Positions 1 through 7,392 of a stretch of 9,464 nt of DNA are shown in pieces. This stretch comes from Clostridia bacterium (lineage in GTDB: Bacteria; Bacillota; DSM-521; Neomoorellales; Neomoorellaceae), in NCBI GenBank assembly GCA_030445875.1, contig JASUSX010000063.1, forward strand, positions 1 to 9,464, written 5' to 3'. Under the pieces are notes generated by a model that saw only the letters and a program-made list of their open reading frames with translations, had not been told where the DNA came from and did not search any database. The translations under genes and the position numbers were made by a program. The first letter of the stretch is position 1, and each line of letters starts with the position of its first letter.

Positions 1-2502
1 GTCACCGGCAGCCTGCACCTGGGCCACGCCCTGGACAACACCCTCCAGGATATTCTCACCCGCTGGCACCGGATGCGCGGGGATGCCACCCTCTGGGTGC
101 CGGGCACCGACCACGCCGGCATAGCTACCCAGGCGCGGGTGGAAGAAGAGCTGGCCCGGGAGGGTAAGAACAAGTACGATCTGGGCCGGGAGCAATTCCT
201 GGAGCGGGTCTGGGCCTGGAAACACGAATACGGTAACCGGATCACCAGGCAGCTACAGCTGCTGGGTACCTCCTGCGACTGGAGCCGGGAACGCTTTACC
301 ATGGACGAGGGCTGCTCCCGCGCGGTGCGCGAAGTCTTTGTCCGCCTCTATGAAAAAGGCCTCATTTACCGGGGTAGCTATATTATCAACTGGTGCCCGC
401 GCTGCCACACCACCATCTCCGACATCGAAGTGGAACACGAGGAGGAGGCTGGCCACCTGTGGCATATACGCTATCCCTTTAAGGACGGGAGCGGCGGTAT
501 TGTCGTGGCCACCACCCGGCCGGAGACCATGCTCGGCGATACGGCCGTGGCCGTGCACCCGGATGATGAACGCTACCGGGGTCTTATTGGTAAAACCCTG
601 GTCCTGCCCCTGGTCAACCGGGAAATTCCCCTTATTGACGATGCCTATGTGGACCCCACCTTTGGTACCGGGGCCGTTAAAATTACCCCGGCCCATGACC
701 CCAATGACTTTGAGGTCGCGGCCCGCCACAACCTGCCTTCCATTACCGTTATCGGCAAGGACGCTGTCATGACGGCAGAGGCCGGGCCTTACGCTGGTAT
801 GGAGCGCTATGCCTGCCGCGGCCAGGTCGTCGCCGACCTGGAGACCCAGGGCTACCTGGTCAAGGTGGAGGACTACACCCATGCCGTGGGCCATTGTTAT
901 CGTTGCGGCACGGTAATTGAGCCCCTGGTGTCCCCCCAGTGGTTTGTCCGCATGGCCCCCCTGGCGGAACCGGCCATCCGGGCGGCCCGGGAAGGGCAGG
1001 TCCGCTTTATCCCGGAACGCTTTACCAGGATCTACCTGAACTGGCTGGAAAACATCCGCGACTGGTGTATATCCCGCCAGCTCTGGTGGGGCCACCGGAT
1101 ACCCGTCTGGTACTGCCAGCAGTGCGGTGAGGAGATCTGCACCCGTGAGGATCCGGTGGAGTGCCCGGCCTGCGGCAGCACGGCCCTGGAGCAGGATCCG
1201 GATGTCCTGGATACATGGTTCAGCTCCGCCCTGTGGCCCTTTTCCACCCTGGGATGGCCGGAGCAAACCCCGGAGCTGGAGGCCTATTACCCCACCTCCG
1301 TATTGGTGACAGGCCGGGATATTATCTTCTTCTGGGTCGCCCGGATGCTCTTCATGGGCCTGGAGTTTATGGGCCAGGTACCCTTCCGGGAGGTTTTAAT
1401 CCACGGCCTCATCCTGGACGCCCAGGGGAGGAAGATGAGTAAATCCCTGGGGAATGGCATTGACCCCATGGAGGTCATTGAGCAGTATGGCGCCGACTGC
1501 CTGCGTTTTATGCTTATTACCGGCAACACGCCGGGCAATGACCTACGTTTTCACCGTGAGCGCCTGGAGGGTACGCGCAACTTTACCAATAAAATCTGGA
1601 ACGCCGCCCGTTTTGCCCTCCTGAACCTGGAGGACTTTGTACCTGTCCCCTTAAAACCGGAAGACCTGGAACTGCCGGACCGCTGGATTTTAAGCCGCTT
1701 GAACCAGCTTGCCCGTGCGGTCACGGAGGGCCTCGCGAGCTATGAAATAGGCGAGGCGGCGCGCCTCCTTTACGACTTTTTCTGGGGTGAATTCTGCGAC
1801 TGGTATATTGAGTTGATCAAGCCGCGCCTGTACGGTGGGGAGGAAAAAGCCCGGCAAGTCGCCGGGACGGTCCTGGCTGAGGTGCTGGCTAAAAGCCTGC
1901 AGCTCCTGCACCCCTTCATGCCCTTTATCACGGAAGAGATATGGCAGCACCTGCCGGGCGCGCGGGGCAGCATTATGCTGAGCTCATGGCCCCGGCCCCT
2001 GCCGGGACGGGACGACCGGAGAGCGGAACAGGCTATGGACTTGATCATGGCGGTAATCCGGGCCATCCGTAACCTGCGCAGTGAGATGAATGTACCGCCG
2101 GGGCGCCGGGCGGAGGTCATCCTGGTTGCTCCGGGTGGCCAGGACCGGCAAACCCTGGAGGAGGCCACTATCTACCTGGAGGCCCTGGCAGCAGCCAGCC
2201 CGGTGACTATCAAGGGAGAGCTCTCCCAACCCCCCACCCGGGCGGCTACGGCTGTTACTGCCGGCGTGCAGGTCTACCTGCCCCTGGCCGGCCTTATTGA
2301 CCTGGAGAAGGAACAGGCCCGCCTGGAGAAGGAACTGCAGCACACCCGGGTCGACCTGATGAAGGTGGAAAAGAAATTGTCCCGGGCCGACTTCCGAACC
2401 AAAGCCCCGGCCGAGATTGTCGCCAAAGAAGAGGCGAAGGCGGCAGAATTAAGGGCCAAAGCCGAAGCCCTGCACCAGCGCCTCAGTTTTCTGCAAGAAT
2501 AG
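1..2502 (+). CDS. valS: Valyl-tRNA synthetase, 5' end missing (partial)
   Basis: Class I aminoacyl-tRNA synthetase that charges tRNA-Val with valine in the cytoplasm and hydrolyses mischarged Thr-tRNA. The frame is open from base 1 with no start, so the N-terminus (probably a few dozen residues) lies upstream; 833 residues are visible. The HIGH-type ATP signature reads HLGH at bases 16-27 and KMSKS at 1432-1446. The editing-domain motif [11 protein letters not shown] begins at base 511. Cysteine pairs at visible residues 132/135, 299/302, 372/375 and 388/391 suggest zinc knuckles, the last two pairs forming a CxxC-x12-CxxC ribbon. [10 protein letters not shown] is the usual valine/isoleucine-group motif. 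The C-terminus is a charged coiled coil of about 65 residues, the tRNA-binding arm typical of ValRS rather than IleRS or LeuRS. Ends with TAG, 23 nt before the preferred folC start. No frameshift or missing catalytic motif seen. Confidence 0.98.
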   Translation, partial: VTGSLHLGHALDNTLQDILTRWHRMRGDATLWVPGTDHAGIATQARVEEELAREGKNKYDLGREQFLERVWAWKHEYGNRITRQLQLLGTSCDWSRERFTMDEGCSRAVREVFVRLYEKGLIYRGSYIINWCPRCHTTISDIEVEHEEEAGHLWHIRYPFKDGSGGIVVATTRPETMLGDTAVAVHPDDERYRGLIGKTLVLPLVNREIPLIDDAYVDPTFGTGAVKITPAHDPNDFEVAARHNLPSITVIGKDAVMTAEAGPYAGMERYACRGQVVADLETQGYLVKVEDYTHAVGHCYRCGTVIEPLVSPQWFVRMAPLAEPAIRAAREGQVRFIPERFTRIYLNWLENIRDWCISRQLWWGHRIPVWYCQQCGEEICTREDPVECPACGSTALEQDPDVLDTWFSSALWPFSTLGWPEQTPELEAYYPTSVLVTGRDIIFFWVARMLFMGLEFMGQVPFREVLIHGLILDAQGRKMSKSLGNGIDPMEVIEQYGADCLRFMLITGNTPGNDLRFHRERLEGTRNFTNKIWNAARFALLNLEDFVPVPLKPEDLELPDRWILSRLNQLARAVTEGLASYEIGEAARLLYDFFWGEFCDWYIELIKPRLYGGEEKARQVAGTVLAEVLAKSLQLLHPFMPFITEEIWQHLPGARGSIMLSSWPRPLPGRDDRRAEQAMDLIMAVIRAIRNLRSEMNVPPGRRAEVILVAPGGQDRQTLEEATIYLEALAAASPVTIKGELSQPPTRAATAVTAGVQVYLPLAGLIDLEKEQARLEKELQHTRVDLMKVEKKLSRADFRTKAPAEIVAKEEAKAAELRAKAEALHQRLSFLQE

Positions 2503-2512
2503 AAGTGCTATT

Positions 2513-2518
2513 AGGGGG
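2513..2518 (+). promoter_or_regulatory. Ribosome-binding site deciding the folC start
   Basis: AGGGGG sits 7 nt before GTG 2526, whereas nothing comparable precedes the alternative in-frame GTG at 2505. It supports the shorter FolC, which begins at the conserved NYEE segment. Confidence 0.7.
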
Positions 2519-2525
2519 CTACAGG

Positions 2526-3848
2526 GTGAACTACGAAGAATCCCTGGAGTTTTTAAGGCAGTTGACGAAGTTCGGCTTCAACCTGGGCCTGGACCGGATA
2601 AGGGAATTGATGCGCCGTGCCGGTTCGCCCCACCGGCAGCTGCGTTATATCCATATCGGCGGCACCAACGGCAAAGGTTCGGTAGCGGCCATGGTTACCT
2701 CCATCTGTCAGGAGGCGGGTTACCGGGTGGGCCTTTTTACTTCCCCCCACCTCCGTGCCTATAACGAAAGGATGCGGATCAACGGTGTTGCCATCCCGGA
2801 TGAACGCCTGGCGGCCCTGCTGACAGAGCTCAAGCCGATCCTGGAAGCCATGGTAGCCGAAGGCTTTGAACACCCGACAGAATTTGAAGTCAGCACAGCC
2901 GTGGCCCTGAAGTACTTTGCTGAGGAAGGCGCCGACCCGGTAGTCCTGGAGGTCGGCCTGGGAGGAGCCATCGACTCTACCAATGTCATTGAATCTGCCC
3001 TGGTAAGCGTGATCACCAACGTAGGTATGGACCATATGCAGTACCTGGGCCAGACTATAGCTGAAATAGCCGGGGTTAAGGCGGGGATCATCAAGGAAGG
3101 CGGTGTGGTGGTAACGGCGGCCCGCCGGCCCGAGGCCCTGGCTGTGATTAGCCGTACCTGCCAGGAGAGGGGGGCCACCCTTTACCGGGTGGGCCGGGAT
3201 GTGACCTGGCAGGAGCTCCGGTTGTCCCTGGAGGGGGGGGAGCTGGACCTCCGGGGGCTGCTGGGGAATTACGAACGCCTGCACACTCCCCTGCTGGGGA
3301 GGCACCAGTTGGAGAACGCGGCCACTGCCGTCACTGTTATCGAAGCGGCCGTACGCCACCACGGCCTGGGCGTTACCCCGGACCATATCCGCCGGGGCCT
3401 GGCCCGGACCTCCTGGCCCGGGCGGCTGGAGGTCATGCACCGGGAGCCCATGGTAGTCATCGATGGCGCCCATAATTTTGACGGGGCGGTGACCCTCCGT
3501 CACGCCCTGGCAGAGATCTTTTCCTACCGGAGGCTGATCCTGGTCCTGGGAATGTTGGCCGATAAGGAGCGGGAAAGGGTGGTGGCCGAGCTGGCGCCAG
3601 GGGCCAGTGCGGTTATTGTCACCCGGCCCAGCAACCCCCGCGCCGGGGACTGGCAAGCCCTGGCGGGCTTCGTACGCCGTTATGTCGCGCGGGTGGAGAT
3701 TATCGCCGCTATTCCGGCGGCCCTCCAGCGAGCCCTGGAAATCGCCGGGCCGTCGGACCTTATCTGCGCGACAGGATCTTTGTACATGGTGGCAGGAGCC
3801 AGAGAATGGCTGGAAAAGCTTAAAAAAGAGGAATTTGCCGGCCGGTAG
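2526..3848 (+). CDS. folC: Bifunctional folylpolyglutamate synthase / dihydrofolate synthase
   Basis: Mur-ligase-family ATP-dependent enzyme that adds L-glutamate to dihydropteroate and/or to tetrahydrofolates, retaining folates in the cell. In an acetogen-like organism it would supply the polyglutamylated folate carriers of one-carbon metabolism (inference). The 440-residue product has the P-loop GGTNGKGSV near residues 45-53, then [40 protein letters not shown] with KAGIIK, and in the C-terminal domain WPGRLEV, IDGAHN and TGSLYMV, all family signatures in the normal order. Start choice: GTG 2526 gives the typical N-terminus (M)NYEESLEFL and has AGGGGG at 2513-2518, 7 nt upstream. An in-frame GTG at 2505 adds seven residues but has no ribosome site. 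It follows valS closely and is probably cotranscribed. An 8-G run at 3233-3240 lies within the gene. Family certain; the exact balance of the two activities is not readable. Confidence 0.96.
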   Translation: MNYEESLEFLRQLTKFGFNLGLDRIRELMRRAGSPHRQLRYIHIGGTNGKGSVAAMVTSICQEAGYRVGLFTSPHLRAYNERMRINGVAIPDERLAALLTELKPILEAMVAEGFEHPTEFEVSTAVALKYFAEEGADPVVLEVGLGGAIDSTNVIESALVSVITNVGMDHMQYLGQTIAEIAGVKAGIIKEGGVVVTAARRPEALAVISRTCQERGATLYRVGRDVTWQELRLSLEGGELDLRGLLGNYERLHTPLLGRHQLENAATAVTVIEAAVRHHGLGVTPDHIRRGLARTSWPGRLEVMHREPMVVIDGAHNFDGAVTLRHALAEIFSYRRLILVLGMLADKERERVVAELAPGASAVIVTRPSNPRAGDWQALAGFVRRYVARVEIIAAIPAALQRALEIAGPSDLICATGSLYMVAGAREWLEKLKKEEFAGR

Positions 3849-3894
3849 CGAATATCAAATAGAACATGATTGTGAAGCTGGTATTTTGCCGCTT

Positions 3895-3901
3895 AAGGAG
3901 G
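3895..3901 (+). promoter_or_regulatory. Strong Shine-Dalgarno for rex
   Basis: AAGGAGG ends 8 nt before GTG 3910. An ATG at 3908 overlaps this GTG out of frame but runs at once into TGA, so the ribosome site fixes GTG as the rex start. Confidence 0.85.
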
Positions 3902-3909
3902 CAGCAGAT

Positions 3910-4557
3910 GTGAAAACCTTAAAAATTCCCGAGGCTACCATCATCCGCCTCTCAGTTTATTCCCGCTACCTGGCTCAACTCGACCGCCACGGGGTAGTGA
4001 CGATTTCCTCGGGGGAAATAGCTGACGGCGTTGGCGTTAGCCCGGCCCAGGTACGTAAGGATCTGGCCTATTTTGGTGAATTTGGCACCCGCGGCGTGGG
4101 GTATAATGTAAAGGACCTTTACTGGCACATAATAAAGATCCTGGGGCTTAACACCACCTGGTCGGTAGTGATTATCGGCGCCGGCAACCTGGGCACGGCC
4201 CTGTCTATGTACGGCGGCTTCCGGGAACGCGGTTTTAAGGTGGTGGGCATCTTTGATAACGCCCCCCATAAGATCGGTTACCGCTTGAACGGCGTCGAGG
4301 TGTACCCCATGGAGCGTCTGCAGGAGATCATCGAGGGGGAAAGGGCGCAAATCGCCATAATCGCCGTCCCGGCGGAGTACGCCCAGGATGTGGCCGACAG
4401 GCTGGCGGCGACCGGCATCCAGGGCATACTAAACTTTGCCCCGCGGGTGCTCAATGTGCCGGAGCACCTGGAGGTACGCAACGTCGACCTTTCCGTCAAC
4501 CTGGAGCTGCTAACCTTTAACCTGGCCTTTCGCCGGGCTATGAAGGCGGGGAAATGA
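3910..4557 (+). CDS. rex: Redox-sensing transcriptional repressor Rex
   Basis: Homodimeric repressor that reads the NADH/NAD+ ratio. In the family, high NADH releases Rex from operators upstream of fermentation, respiration and NADH-handling genes. The product is 215 residues, the usual length. The N-terminal winged helix (about residues 1-80) contains the conserved [16 protein letters not shown] segment, the recognition region [16 protein letters not shown] and GTRGVGYNV. The Rossmann domain has GAGNLG at 90-95 and an acidic residue after the second strand (FDN, D116), consistent with NAD(H) preference. The C-terminal part contains [11 protein letters not shown] and ends with the helix expected to swap between subunits. 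The open frame extends upstream into folC, but the strong ribosome site and family N-terminus fix GTG 3910. The stop overlaps maf as ATGA. Targets cannot be told from this window; a lone half-site upstream hints at autoregulation only weakly. Confidence 0.97.
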   Translation: MKTLKIPEATIIRLSVYSRYLAQLDRHGVVTISSGEIADGVGVSPAQVRKDLAYFGEFGTRGVGYNVKDLYWHIIKILGLNTTWSVVIIGAGNLGTALSMYGGFRERGFKVVGIFDNAPHKIGYRLNGVEVYPMERLQEIIEGERAQIAIIAVPAEYAQDVADRLAATGIQGILNFAPRVLNVPEHLEVRNVDLSVNLELLTFNLAFRRAMKAGK

Positions 4558-5150
4558 AAACAACCAGGCTCATTCTCGCTTCGGCTTCACCGCGGCGGCG
4601 CGAACTCCTGGCCCGCCTGGGCCTGGGCTTTACCATCCAGCCCAGCGAGGTGGATGAAAGCGGTTACCGGGACCTGCCGCCGGCGGACAAGGTAGAAGCC
4701 CTGGCCCTGGCCAAGGCCCGGGCCGTAGCGGCTACAGCGGAAGGGGCCCTGGTTATCGGGGCCGATACCGTTGTTGTGCTCCAGGGGCAGGTCCTGGGCA
4801 AACCGGCCTCAGCGGCAGAGGCAGTGGCCATGCTGGAGTTTTTAAGCGGCCGCACCCACACCGTTTACACCGGCGTAGCGGTCGTCAGAGCCCCGGCCGG
4901 CCCGGCGGCAGCCGCCCACGCCTGTACCGAGGTGACCTTTCGCCAGCTATCGTCGGCCATAATAGCCGCCTATGTCGCCAGCGGGGAACCCATGGACAAG
5001 GCTGGAGCCTATGGCATCCAGGGCCGCGGCGCCCTGCTGGTGGCAGGCATCAATGGCGACTACTTCAACGTTGTCGGCCTGCCCCTGGTCAAGGTGGCGG
5101 AGTTGCTGGAGCAGTTCGGAGTAAATGTGTGGGCTCCTCAGGGAGGTTAA
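4554..5150 (+). CDS. maf: Maf family nucleoside triphosphate pyrophosphatase (dTTP/UTP-type)
   Basis: Cytoplasmic house-cleaning enzyme that hydrolyses NTPs, probably dTTP/UTP and modified pyrimidine nucleotides, to the monophosphate and pyrophosphate; older literature called Maf a septum inhibitor. The 198-residue product shows the N-terminal signature [10 protein letters not shown] (from residue 10), the KAR motif at 54-56, the catalytic region IGADTVV with the presumed base D71, LGKP at 81-84, [10 protein letters not shown], and the C-terminal [10 protein letters not shown] and [10 protein letters not shown] motifs. All expected conserved positions are present. ATG 4554 overlaps the rex stop by four bases (ATGA), which implies translational coupling and a shared transcript with rex. 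The gene ends immediately before the palindromic non-coding region. The substrate class (YhdE-like rather than YceF-like) is an inference from motif style. Confidence 0.95.
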   Translation: MKTTRLILASASPRRRELLARLGLGFTIQPSEVDESGYRDLPPADKVEALALAKARAVAATAEGALVIGADTVVVLQGQVLGKPASAAEAVAMLEFLSGRTHTVYTGVAVVRAPAGPAAAAHACTEVTFRQLSSAIIAAYVASGEPMDKAGAYGIQGRGALLVAGINGDYFNVVGLPLVKVAELLEQFGVNVWAPQGG

Positions 5151-5500
5151 CGCCTCGCCAGCGAACCCTGAATTTAGGCTGAAACAAGGGGGCTGGAGGA
5201 TACAGGCGGAGGTCGACTTGGTTCGAGGCGTAAGCAAACTCAGCGAAGCCGCAGCGAGACGGCGGTGAACGGGATGGGGACCGTAACGAGATGTCAGAAA
5301 TGAAGACTTTCACCCCCCGCTACGGCTATCCGAAGAGATAAAGTCAAGCCACCCCCGCCATCGAGCAAGGCTGAGCGCTGAGTTTGCTAGCCAAGAACCA
5401 CCGGAGACCGGAGCCTGTACCTCCAGCCCAGCAATACAGGGACATATCCCCACCAGAAGGCACCATTTTTGCCAGAACCCTATTTTGGAGGGAGCCGTAC
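5151..5500 (+). other. Non-coding maf-radC interval
   Basis: About 350 nt without a supportable protein gene. Reverse-strand open frames crossing it run on into radC and look like shadows. The interval holds the long imperfect inverted repeat described separately, then a short AT-richer stretch (about 5441-5486) leading into the radC leader. I could not identify a convincing promoter: TTGCCA at 5469-5474 resembles a -35 box, but no matching -10 lies 16-18 nt downstream. No hairpin followed by a T-run is visible after maf, so transcription may continue into radC. Confidence 0.6.
5189..5430. repeat. Long imperfect inverted repeat (quasi-palindromic element)
   Basis: Reading the reverse complement of the right side against the left side gives an alignable pair of arms. 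Left 5190-5199 (GGGCTGGAGG) matches right 5421-5430 region, followed in both by TACAGGC, GGTC, GGTTC and GGC in the same order with small gaps. The best block is an exact 13-bp inverted pair, AGCAAACTCAGCG at 5233-5245 and its complement at 5376-5388. Weaker similarity continues inward (CGAGACGGCGGTG on the left against CTCGATGGCGGGGGTG on the right) toward a centre near 5309, and outward through CCCTG-ATT. A further short pair, 5150-5157 with 5224-5231, lies on the left. The pattern fits two diverged inverted copies of one unit of about 120 bp, or a folded RNA. Whether it is a MITE-like repeat, a structured leader or an attenuator cannot be decided from one copy. Confidence 0.7.
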
Positions 5501-5536
5501 ATGGCGGCACACTGCCGCCGGCAGGCGGAGAAATGA
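5501..5536 (+). CDS. Putative 11-codon leader ORF upstream of radC
   Basis: ATG 5501 opens an 11-residue frame, MAAHCRRQAEK, ending with TGA 5534-5536. GGAGGGAG at 5487-5494 precedes it at good ribosome-site distance (GGAGG, 9 nt), better placed than any site before the radC ATG. Its stop overlaps the radC ATG at 5533 as ATGA, the same junction type as rex/maf. This suggests that ribosomes translate the leader and re-initiate at radC. The peptide is not recognised, and it contains no run of a single amino acid as in classical attenuators. It may instead be a chance frame, since 11 codons is too short for composition to be informative. Confidence 0.4.
   Translation: MAAHCRRQAEK
5502..5528 (+). 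promoter_or_regulatory. Two mutually exclusive GC hairpins before radC
   Basis: GGCGGCA (5503-5509) pairs perfectly with TGCCGCC (5513-5519) around a 3-nt loop, with one extra T-G wobble. CCGCC (5515-5519), part of that stem, can alternatively pair with GGCGG (5524-5528) around the loop GGCA, which would bury the purine-rich GGCGGAG preceding the radC ATG. The pairings are seen in the sequence; a switching role is inference. Confidence 0.45.
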
Positions 5537-6249
5537 GAGGGAGCGAAACTGGAGTGACCGGGGGAAAAGACAAAGGTATCACTATTAAAGAGATGCCGGA
5601 GGACCTGCGGCCGCGGGAGAGGCTGCTGGCCGCCGGACCCCGGGCCCTGTCCAACGCCGAGTTGCTGGCCATCCTGATCCGCACGGGCACCAGGACCGAA
5701 ACAGCCATCGATGTGGCCAGCCGTATCCTTTCCCGGCCCGAGGGCTTGCAGTACCTGGCCGGGGCCTCCCTGGAAGAGCTGCAAAGAGAAAAGGGGATCG
5801 GCCTGGCCAAGGCTGCCGAACTGAAGGCAGCCCTGGAGCTGGGGCGACGCCTGGCCGCCTTCACCCTTTCCCGGACGGTAATCAAGAATCCCTGGGATGT
5901 GGCCAGCCTGTTGCTGGATGAAATGCGCTACCTGGACCGGGAGAATTTCCGCACCGTCTCCCTGAACACCAAAAACCAGGTCCTGGCTATCGACAGCGTC
6001 TCGGTGGGGAGCCTTAACTCTTCCCAGGCCCACCCCCGGGAGGTTTTCAAGGACCCCATCCGGCGCAGCGCCGCAGCTATTATCCTGGCCCATAACCACC
6101 CCAGCGGGGATCCTGAACCCAGCCAGGAGGATATTCTGGTCACCAGGCGCCTGGTAGAAGCCGGGCGGATCCTGGGCATAGAGGTCCTCGATCATTTAAT
6201 AATTGGCGACGGACGTTTTACCAGCTTCAAAGAACGAAATCTACTATAA
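5533..6249 (+). CDS. radC: RadC/YeeS family JAMM-domain protein
   Basis: Member of the conserved RadC family (UPF0758), a helix-hairpin-helix region joined to a JAB1/MPN (JAMM) metalloprotease-like domain. The cellular role is unsettled; the early link to DNA repair is not secure. The N-terminal part carries the family motifs RPRERLL and LSNAELLAILIRTGT, then a hairpin-helix-like EKGIGLAKAAELKAALELGRRL-type segment. The C-terminal domain has HNHPSGDPEPSQED at residues 187-200, the full HxH-x7-SxxD zinc signature, so the metal site looks intact. Length from ATG 5533 is 238 residues, normal for the family. Start options: ATG 5533 overlaps the leader ORF stop (ATGA); GTG 5554 has AGGGAG 10 nt upstream and also precedes the conserved region; TTG 5485 would add 16 residues unlike the family. 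It sits between maf and mreB, a common Firmicute arrangement. Identity sure, start uncertain. Confidence 0.93.
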   Translation: MRGSETGVTGGKDKGITIKEMPEDLRPRERLLAAGPRALSNAELLAILIRTGTRTETAIDVASRILSRPEGLQYLAGASLEELQREKGIGLAKAAELKAALELGRRLAAFTLSRTVIKNPWDVASLLLDEMRYLDRENFRTVSLNTKNQVLAIDSVSVGSLNSSQAHPREVFKDPIRRSAAAIILAHNHPSGDPEPSQEDILVTRRLVEAGRILGIEVLDHLIIGDGRFTSFKERNLL

Positions 6250-6276
6250 TATATAGCCACTTCTATTAATATCCTG

Positions 6277-6306
6277 TTGCCCTGGAATTTCACGATGTAC
6301 TATAAT
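6277..6306 (+). promoter_or_regulatory. Sigma-A type promoter for mreB
   Basis: TATAAT at 6301-6306 is a perfect -10 box, and TTGCCC at 6277-6282 is a 4/6 match to the -35 box with an 18-nt spacer. Initiation would fall near 6312-6314, giving a short leader before ATG 6339. A second TATAAT at 6245-6250, across the radC stop codon, has no good -35 partner. The promoter lets the mre cluster be expressed independently of radC. Confidence 0.65.
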
Positions 6307-6324
6307 GGGTGCGAGCCTCACAGG

Positions 6325-6330
6325 AAGGAG
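6325..6330 (+). promoter_or_regulatory. Ribosome-binding site deciding the mreB start
   Basis: AAGGAG lies 8 nt before ATG 6339. The in-frame GTG at 6309 lies only 3 nt beyond the -10 box, so it would precede the predicted transcript start. ATG 6339 is therefore the supported start. Confidence 0.8.
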
Positions 6331-6338
6331 CTAAAGGC

Positions 6339-7379
6339 ATGATCTTCGCCCGGGATCTCGGGATCGACCTGGGAACGGCCAATACCCTGGTCCATGTTCG
6401 TAATAAGGGGATCGTCCTACGGGAACCATCAGTGGTCGCCATCCAGCGGGGGACGGGTAACGTCCTGGCTGTTGGCGAGGAAGCCAAGCGGATGATTGGC
6501 CGGACCCCCGGTAATATTGTTGCCATTCGACCCTTAAAAGACGGCGTTATTGCCGATTTCGATGTCACCCAGAGTATGCTGCGTTATTTTATCGAGAAAT
6601 CAATCTCCAAAGGCTTTTTGGTGCGGCCGCGGGTGGTGGTAGGGGTTCCTTCCGGGGTTACGGCAGTAGAGGCACGGGCTGTCCGGGAAGCCGCTTTCCA
6701 GGCCGGGGCCAAAGAAGCTTACCTGATTGAAGAGCCCATGGCAGCGGCCATCGGTGCCGGCCTGCCCGTTTATGAACCTACGGGCAATATGATCGTCGAC
6801 ATTGGTGGTGGTACCACGGAGGTGGCTGTGATTTCCCTGGGAGGGATCGTTACCAGCCGTTCGATCCGCATCGGCGGCGATGAGATGGACGAGGCCATTA
6901 CCCAGTATATCAAGCGTACCTACAACCTGATGATCGGGGAGCGGACAGCAGAAGAAATTAAGATCGAGCTGGGCGCAGCGTTCTTTGGTGACACTGAGGA
7001 AGACCTGGCCCGCAAGGAACGCACCTACGCCGTCCGTGGCCGCGACCTGGTGACCGGTTTGCCCAAGACCATTGACATTATGGCCACGGAAATCCAGGAG
7101 GCCCTGGCGGAACCGGTGGCGGCGATCCTGGAGGCCATTAAGGTTTGCCTGGAGAGGACGCCCCCGGAGCTGGCGGCCGACCTGATGGACCGGGGCATCG
7201 TCCTGGCCGGCGGCGGCTCCCTGCTGTGGGGCCTGGACCGCCTGGTGAGCCAGGAAACCGGTATGCCGGTCAATATGGCCGAAGACCCTCTAACAGCCGT
7301 AGCTGTGGGTACGGGTAAGGTCCTGGAAAATATCGAAGTCCTGAAACGGGTGCTTTTACCGGCGCAACGCTTGAGCTAA
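6339..7379 (+). CDS. mreB: Rod-shape determining actin-like protein MreB
   Basis: Bacterial actin homologue that forms membrane-associated antiparallel filaments and orients the elongasome around the rod. The 346-residue product has the actin/Hsp70 ATPase signatures in order: phosphate-1 loop GIDLGTANT (residues 8-16), conserved [30 protein letters not shown], phosphate-2 loop [25 protein letters not shown], and the adenosine motif [14 protein letters not shown] near the C-terminus. The length is normal. It is led by its own promoter and followed after 13 nt by mreC, so mreBCD-PBP2 forms one unit. The N-terminal [12 protein letters not shown] matches the usual short membrane-proximal start. 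Paralogues (Mbl, MreBH) are known in some Firmicutes, but the position next to mreC supports MreB proper. No broken motifs. Its presence implies a rod-shaped cell. Confidence 0.98.
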   Translation: MIFARDLGIDLGTANTLVHVRNKGIVLREPSVVAIQRGTGNVLAVGEEAKRMIGRTPGNIVAIRPLKDGVIADFDVTQSMLRYFIEKSISKGFLVRPRVVVGVPSGVTAVEARAVREAAFQAGAKEAYLIEEPMAAAIGAGLPVYEPTGNMIVDIGGGTTEVAVISLGGIVTSRSIRIGGDEMDEAITQYIKRTYNLMIGERTAEEIKIELGAAFFGDTEEDLARKERTYAVRGRDLVTGLPKTIDIMATEIQEALAEPVAAILEAIKVCLERTPPELAADLMDRGIVLAGGGSLLWGLDRLVSQETGMPVNMAEDPLTAVAVGTGKVLENIEVLKRVLLPAQRLS

Positions 7380-7392
7380 GGGGGGAGGAGGG

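Noticed and set aside
253..1266. Long reverse-strand open frame of 337 codons inside valS
   Set aside because: It lies wholly within an intact, motif-complete ValRS. GC-rich third positions produce long antisense frames, and the translation shows no recognisable domain.
2553..3656. Reverse-strand open frame of 367 codons inside folC
   Set aside because: Antisense shadow of a complete FolC. Its composition is Gly/Gln/His/Pro-rich without domain motifs.
3866..3913. 15-codon frame whose TGA overlaps the rex GTG
   Set aside because: There is no ribosome-binding site before ATG 3866, and rex has its own strong site, so coupling is not needed. Probably chance.
5255..5350. Possible group II intron remnant
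   Set aside because: The reverse strand contains GGGGTGAAAGTC, reminiscent of intron RNA, but I found no domain V hairpin, no GTGYG-type 5' boundary and no reverse transcriptase.
5151..5440. Rho-independent terminator after maf
   Set aside because: The palindrome is long and interrupted and has no T-run after its right arm, so it does not have the form of an intrinsic terminator.
5485..5532. TTG start extending RadC by 16 residues
   Set aside because: The added residues do not resemble the family. The purine run at 5487-5494 would lie inside the gene and instead fits the ATG at 5501.
5344..6195. Reverse-strand frame of 283 codons across the palindrome and radC
   Set aside because: Mostly antisense to the conserved JAMM domain, and it ends inside the palindrome. 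There is no family motif.
6309..6338. Upstream GTG start for mreB
   Set aside because: It lies 3 nt after the -10 box, upstream of the expected transcription start, and it adds ten residues absent from the usual MreB N-terminus.
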